A stretch of DNA of 64,000 nucleotides from Voacanga thouarsii (taxonomy: Eukaryota; Streptophyta; Magnoliopsida; Gentianales; Apocynaceae), in NCBI GenBank assembly GCA_026120185.1, contig JANUWF010003366.1, positions 3,472,001 to 3,536,000 of the forward strand, given 5' to 3'. Under the pieces are notes generated by a model, which saw nothing but the letters and a program-made list of their open reading frames with translations, made no database searches and was not told where the DNA came from. Position 1 is the first letter of the stretch. The number at the start of each line of letters is the position of its first letter. The translations under genes were made by a program, and so were the position numbers. Below are positions 59,166-64,000 of the stretch, piece after piece.

Positions 59166-60371
59166 AAACATGGTGGCACGATGATGTAATGGAAGTATCT
59201 TCTCTACTTTATTCTTCTTCTTTATTCCTTTTGGTCTTCTTTGTTGTATGTTTATTATTCTATCTTTAGTCATTGAGGACAACGTCCAATTTAAGCGTGG
59301 GAGAGGGGGGGGGGAGAATGGTTGAAGAAGTTTTTGTCCATATTATTTTTGTGACAATTTTTCAAAATTTCAGTGGTTTTCATCGTTAAACAAGGTTGTA
59401 ATTCTTTTTCATTCTTGGATATGAATTTTGTCATTCATTTGGTGGATTTATTTTTGAGAAAATGGTCTATTGGATAGGATAGTAGTCAAGACTTGAGAAG
59501 TTTGATTAATTTTATTTATGTATTGGTGTTTGAATATTATTTGACTCATCTAGTTGAAATCTGGAGGACAAGATGAAAATGGAAAAAGTTTATTGGCTAA
59601 CTCTTGTATCATGAGTTTAAATTTTGCTTAGCTTTAAGTTGTGATAAGAAATGTGAGTTGATAAAAGATCTTTGAGAGGAAATATTGTGGAAAAAATTGT
59701 GAAACATTCTTATAAGTTGAAAATTTGAAAAAAATGAGTTGGTTGTTTCCTCTTTAAAGATGAGAAGATATTGTTTTTGCTTAATTATGGGTCCAATACG
59801 GATAGTGAATAGAAGTCCATTTTCTTGAGGCTATGAATTCCCTAAAGTAAAAGAAAGAAAGAATTGTTTAAAGGAATATTGTTGGGGAAAAAAATAATGA
59901 ATGATGACTATAATAGGGCTAATACAGCATGTGAAGAAAAATCCATGCACTTGAGGCTATCAATTCCCGAAGTCATGAAAAAAATAATAGAGAGAAAAAA
60001 GATTGGAGTACTTTCCTTACATCATGACTTAAGTTGTACAGTTTTTGGATTTATAATACTTGAGTTGGTAGATGGCTTGACTTATATGATTCATGTTGTT
60101 TATATTTTTACTTGAAGAGTAAAATAAGTTTCTTAGACTAAGGTATACACTTGATTAATTTGACTTCAAAAGTTTTGTGATATCTTGTCAAATGTTTCAA
60201 AGTTTGAATTATTTTCAAAGGGTATGAATGACAAGAGTTGTATGTAAAGTTTAAAGGGAAGGCATAATCTCTACTATGGTAAATAAATTTTTGAATAAGA
60301 AAGGACTTGTGTTTTCTTGATAAATTTTCTTGGTTAAAGTGTTTAGCTTGAGGATAAGCAAATGTTCAAAT
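59166..60371 (+). other. 3' untranslated region of the composite element
   Basis: It begins near a GGATTCAAACATGG stretch. It contains CATTGAGGACAACGTCC followed by a G-rich tract (59299-59318) matching the second PPT-like site of the 36607-45398 element, and it ends in the true PPT. A frame at 59864-60115 is open for 83 codons, but its codons follow a non-coding repeat, so I do not call it. Confidence 0.6.
59800..59975 (+). repeat. Diverged direct repeat, ~45 bases, 130 apart
   Basis: The segments at about 59801-59844 and 59931-59975 share TCCAT, CTTGAGGCTAT and AATTCCC in the same order and spacing. Confidence 0.6.
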
Positions 60372-60382
60372 GTGGGGGTATG
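60372..60382 (+). other. Polypurine tract of the composite element
   Basis: GTGGGGGTATG directly precedes the LTR start TGATAGGGGC, in the context AGGATAAGCAAATG as in the other family C element. Confidence 0.8.
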
Positions 60383-61913
60383 TGATAGGGGCTAAAATCA
60401 CTATTATTTTTCTAGTTATTTGATGTTGTTTTAAGATACATTTGTTGTAATTATTACTAGGTATATTCCTTCCTATTTGACATTTTGCTTGTAAAAAGGG
60501 TTTTTAGAAAATTTGTGTAGATTTGAGTTAAAATCGAGTAGAAAATAAATAATTCCATAATGTACCTGGCACTGGCCCAGCCAAGGGACCAAGTGCAGGG
60601 TTCATTCTGCTCCAGTAGAGGAATTCGAGCAACTTTTAGAACAAAAGTAGAACAGACCTGGTGCTAAGTCTGGCAAGTGTACCTGGCGCCAAGTCCATTC
60701 AATTTGCTAATGAGAACAGACCAAAAATAGAGTAAAAACAGAGGAAGAACATAGCGTTCCTTATGCCAGGTGAGTCGAAGGTACCCGGCGCCAAGTACGC
60801 TCTGCAAGGCAAATATTCTGTGCATGAATTTGGGAATTCTCTAGTGATTTTGGTATTTTTTGAATCTTACTTAGCCAAGACTTTCTAAGCCATGAATTTA
60901 GCACCCAAAAGGCCTACAAAAGTACAAGAAAACACAAGAGAAGAGAGAGAGAGAGAGAGGTGGATCAAAAAGCTTAAATTCCAAATCACTCATTGAATGA
61001 AGAATTCATCAAATCAAGGAATGTTGTTTAAGAGAGTCTTCAAGGGTGAAGAAAGAGGCTTATCTATGAGTGCTTTCTTTTCTCTTTGTTTTATTTTCCT
61101 TTAACAATGATGTATTTAAAGTTTTATTGTAGTTTAACATTATTTTGGGATTCATTGTTTTGTGTTAATTTAGTTATTTGATCAATTCTTTATCATTTTT
61201 AGTATTCGATTACTTGTTATCATTAGTTATTGATACGAGTTCTTCTAATTGACATAGACAAAATGATGCTAGGATTTTTATTGCATTGATTTCGTATTTG
61301 TTAAATCTTAATGGACTTGAATGACAAAGTTTAGATTATAGGACTAAGTGATCAAAGATTAGTTGATTTCACCTTGACATAGGGTCATTAGCTAATTTCA
61401 TGTTTTTAAGGAATTGAAATTCATACATATTTTGGTTATATTAGCTTGATTGACAAATATGTTGATATTAATAAAAATATAGGATTCTATGGAATGACAA
61501 ATGAAGTGGAATTTATCTAAGGAAATTCATGACTTGACAAAAGATTGAATTTTACTATACATTCTTTTATGATGCCAAGATGATAATTAGTTAAGAGAAT
61601 TGCTAGTTGATCATTATCATGTTTTCTAGGATAATTGTCTAAATTGCATAAGCCTACATCCTTGAGTTGTATATATTTCTTTGTTTTTATTCTTCTTATA
61701 TTTTCACTTTATTTGGATATGTTAAATAATGAATGAAAAGTTATTAATGTGTACTTATTCCTTTGAGGATCGATACTCGTTAATTCCCTATGCGATGCTT
61801 ACGATGAGTATACTTGCTCGTATGTGTATTTTGAGATTAATGTTTTAATTAAAACTTAACTAAGGGATGGATTTAAATTTGATGATTTTTGTACACCTAA
61901 GATTTACACATGA
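60383..61913 (+). repeat. Family C LTR, right (3') copy of the composite element
   Basis: It starts TGATAGGGGC and ends near TTTACACATGA. Boxes of the CCTGGCGCCAAGT and CCCGGCGCCAAGT type are at 60565-60800. Internal words are of the GACAAA type. Its right end cuts the RT gene of copia B3. Confidence 0.9.
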
Positions 61914-62330
61914 AAAACCAAACTCTTTCATTGTTTTATCAAAATGGATGTTCCAACTCCTAGAAGCTTGCATAATTCCCTAAATGGACCTTTGCAGCTT
62001 GTACACTTTTATGCTATTATTGGATGTGAAACTCTTAAATTGTGTCATATACATTTCCTTAGTCAAGTTTCCATGTAAGAAAGCTACTTTCCCATCCATT
62101 TATTAGATCTCATAATCATAATGAGTTGTAATGGATTTCAGCATAGCAACTAGTGAAAAACTTTCGTCATAGTTAATACCATACTGTTGATGATAACCCT
62201 TAGTCACCAGTCGTGCTTTATAGGTAAATAGGCTACCATCCATGTTGGCTTTCTTCTTGAAAACCCACTTGCACCGATCAACCAGTGTCCATATTTGGTT
62301 GTCATACATGGAATCTGTCTCTGACTTCAT
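61914..62330 (-). pseudogene. Copia B3 reverse transcriptase, N-terminal part
   Basis: Minus strand: WTLVDRCKWVFKKKANMDG, YGINYDESFSLVAMLKSI, then two stops before MDGKVAFLHGNL, then ASRSWNIHFDKTMKEFGF, where it is cut by the family C LTR. The YVDD box and everything after it are missing from the window. Confidence 0.88.
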
Positions 62331-62390
62331 GGCTTCAAACCATTTGTCAGATTCTGAACTATTCAGAACTTCCTTATAAGTAGTAAGCTC

Positions 62391-62477
62391 TATTGGGAAG
62401 TATGCCTTCTTAGACTAGTTTCTGATATAAAAAATTGAACGTTTGAATAAAAGACTCTGTTTTCTGTCAAACCAACA
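62391..62477 (-). mobile_element. 87-bp insertion carrying the copia A LTR start, with 5-bp TSD
   Basis: It is flanked by AGCTC on both sides (62386-62390 and 62478-62482). Read on the plus strand it starts TATTGGGAAGTATGCC, like the copia A LTR start TGTTGGGAAATATGCC, and stays similar for about 70 bases (AGACTAGTTTCTGAT). It ends CCAACA. Copia B2 has no insertion at this place. The strand is given as that of the host gene; the copia A-like sequence itself reads on the plus strand. Confidence 0.75.
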
Positions 62478-62482
62478 AGCTC

Positions 62483-63617
62483 ATCATCATCTATGAGTAA
62501 TACGTCATTGTGGCCACTACTAAGAAATCCCTGTCTCTCAGGTGCCACACGTATCCTACCTAACCTACGAGGTTAGTCTGTAGTGGAAGGTTTATCTATT
62601 CTCTTAATATATGAGGTATTAGACAGTTGATCATTGTTTGTTTATTCTTCTTAAACTTCACTAAGTTCAATTTTACTTCTACTGCCCCTTTTAAACATGT
62701 GCTCTTTCTCTAGGAAGATAGCATGTTTCGAAACAAACACATTGCTTTCGGGAGGGAAATAGAAAGTAATATCTGAAAGATTCTTTTGGACAACCAACAA
62801 ACAAACACTTGTCCGACTTATAATCATGTTTTTCTTACTGTGGCCTTTTGACAAAAGCTGGGCAACCCATACTCTCAAGTGAGATAATATTAGATTCTTG
62901 CCAATGAACATCTCAAATGGGGTAGTATCAACCATTTTTTTACAAAACTCTGTTTAGAATATAAACAGAAGTCTATACCATGTCTAGAAGGGTTTGATTC
63001 CTTCTTACAGATACATCGTTATATTGAGGTGTATGTGGTAGAGTCCATTGAGATAATATCCCATTATCTCTAAGACAAGCTTGAAACTCTTGACTTAAGT
63101 ATTCATCTCCTTAATCAGATCTTAGAGTCTTAATACTTTTTCTAAGTTTTTTCTCTACTTCATTCTTGAAGTCTTTGAACTTTTCAAAAGCTTTAGATTT
63201 GTTTTTCATTAAATATAAATACCCATATCATGAATAATTATCGATAAAGGGTAAGAAATAGTGATAACCTTCTCTTGATTGTATAGCCATTGGGCCACAT
63301 ACATTAAAATGTATAAATGCTAATAACTCTTTGGCCCTTTCTCTTTTTCTAGAAAAATAGGTTTTTGGCATTTTACCAAGTAAACAAGATTTGCACGTGC
63401 CATTTGATTCATAATCAAATAACCTTAAGTTACCTAACTTGTGTAACTTAGAAACGTGATTCTCATTTATATGGCCTAAATGATAATTCCATAAATAAGA
63501 TGAGGTTGAATTATCTATCATTAGTTTCTTATTGTATATATTGAGGATTAGATTGTCCATATCTAGAATATATAAACCATTAACTAAAGTTGTGGAATTG
63601 TAATGAATATCATTCAA
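62483..63617 (-). pseudogene. Copia B3 integrase and IN-RT linker
   Basis: Minus strand: YHLGHINENHVSKLHKLGN and CKSCLLGK (HHCC) near 63440-63390, then FIHFNVCGP, where relatives have HTDVCGP, so the first catalytic aspartate is asparagine. Broken frames continue to TPFEMFIGK near 62920, LSHLRVW and the linker FVSKHAIFLEKEHMFKRG, SKIELSEV, ending at the 87-bp insertion. Several stops and frameshifts are present. Confidence 0.88.
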
Positions 63618-64000
63618 TAAAAAAGAACAATATTTATTCTTAAAATTAAATGAAATTCACAAAAGTATAAACATGCAATTGAGATAATATTTTTAATACA
63701 ACCGGTACAAAATAACAGTTTTGTAGTTCTAAAACTAATCCTGAAGGCAGGTGTAGCTCGTAAGTCCCTACAGCAAGTGTAGCAACCTTTGCTCTATTTG
63801 TAGTACGTAGGTCCACGTTGCCCTTCTCAAGCCTTCTACTGTTTTTTAGTCCCTACAAGTTATTGCACAAATGAGATCTACATCCAGTATCTAATACCCA
63901 TATCTTATTTCTAAAGGTAGTATTAACCTCAATCATAAACATACTAGGAATAGAAGTAGAAGTATCCGCAAGCTTCTTTATCTGCTTCTTTTTTTTACGA
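63618..64000 (-). pseudogene. Copia B3 protease, running off the right edge
   Basis: Minus strand from the window edge: a lysine-rich gag end, then NTTFRNKIWVLDTGCRSH with the D-T-G protease motif near 63890-63900, VDLRTTNRAKVATLAVGTYELHLPSG, and a degraded join to the integrase. The gag, leader and 5' LTR of this copy lie beyond 64000. Confidence 0.82.

Larger units (their letters stand above)
53534..61913 (+). mobile_element. Composite family C element, plus strand, rearranged
   Basis: There is a family C LTR with PBS at the left (53534-54980) and a family C LTR with PPT at the right (60372-61913), in the same orientation. The flanks AAGAG and AAAAC do not match, and the two LTRs carry different internal words. 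Inside are a short unknown ORF, a truncated gypsy D-type LTR, a reversed family C LTR piece and a copia fragment. It is therefore either an old element riddled with insertions and deletions or a recombinant of two elements. No gag, PR, RT or IN motif is visible. Confidence 0.7.

Overview
This window looks like intergenic heterochromatin of a dicot plant. It is AT-rich and made almost entirely of decayed retrotransposons inserted into one another. I see no host protein gene, tRNA, rRNA, CRISPR array or bacterial-type operon. Evidence for a plant: copia and gypsy polyproteins of plant type, primer-binding sites complementary to plant initiator tRNA-Met, Athila/Tat-type gag, a Tekay/Del-like gypsy with very long LTRs, and a plant L1-type LINE. 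No species can be named from the sequence alone. All lineage names are by eye.

Layout. 1-1440: LINE endonuclease/RT remnant (minus). 2204-6376: pieces of 'copia B' LTR around a gypsy protease/gag fragment (minus). 6377-17100: near-complete 'copia A' (plus) with two ~1.8 kb LTRs, PBS, gag, PR, IN, RT, RNase H and PPT; its gag is split by a solo gypsy LTR (10179-11707) with a perfect TSD. Copia A itself sits inside the 3' LTR of a minus-strand copia B. 17101-28870: two damaged copia B copies in head-to-tail order, with a second solo gypsy LTR (19029-20553, perfect TSD) in the RT gene. 28888-51381: a minus-strand Tekay/Del-like gypsy ('gypsy D') with LTRs of about 4.1-4.3 kb. Its gag is split by a complete 8.8 kb Athila/Tat-like element (36607-45398, 5-bp TSD) that carries gag plus a second ORF but no pol. 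51382-52303: another copy of that second ORF. 53534-61913: a plus-strand element bounded by the same LTR family ('family C'), filled with fragments and with no TSD. 61914-64000: a third copia B copy (minus), holding an 87-bp insertion with a 5-bp TSD.

Relative ages follow from nesting. Copia B predates copia A, which predates the solo LTR in its gag. Gypsy D predates the Athila-like element inside it. All coding regions carry stops, frameshifts or lost catalytic residues, so nothing here appears able to move by itself.

The most unusual signal is in family C LTRs. At about six homologous places inside each LTR there is a short word that is nearly the same at all places within one copy but differs between copies. 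The same LTRs also carry paired GGCGCC-type boxes that recur in the unrelated copia A LTR. I know of no named feature that explains either.
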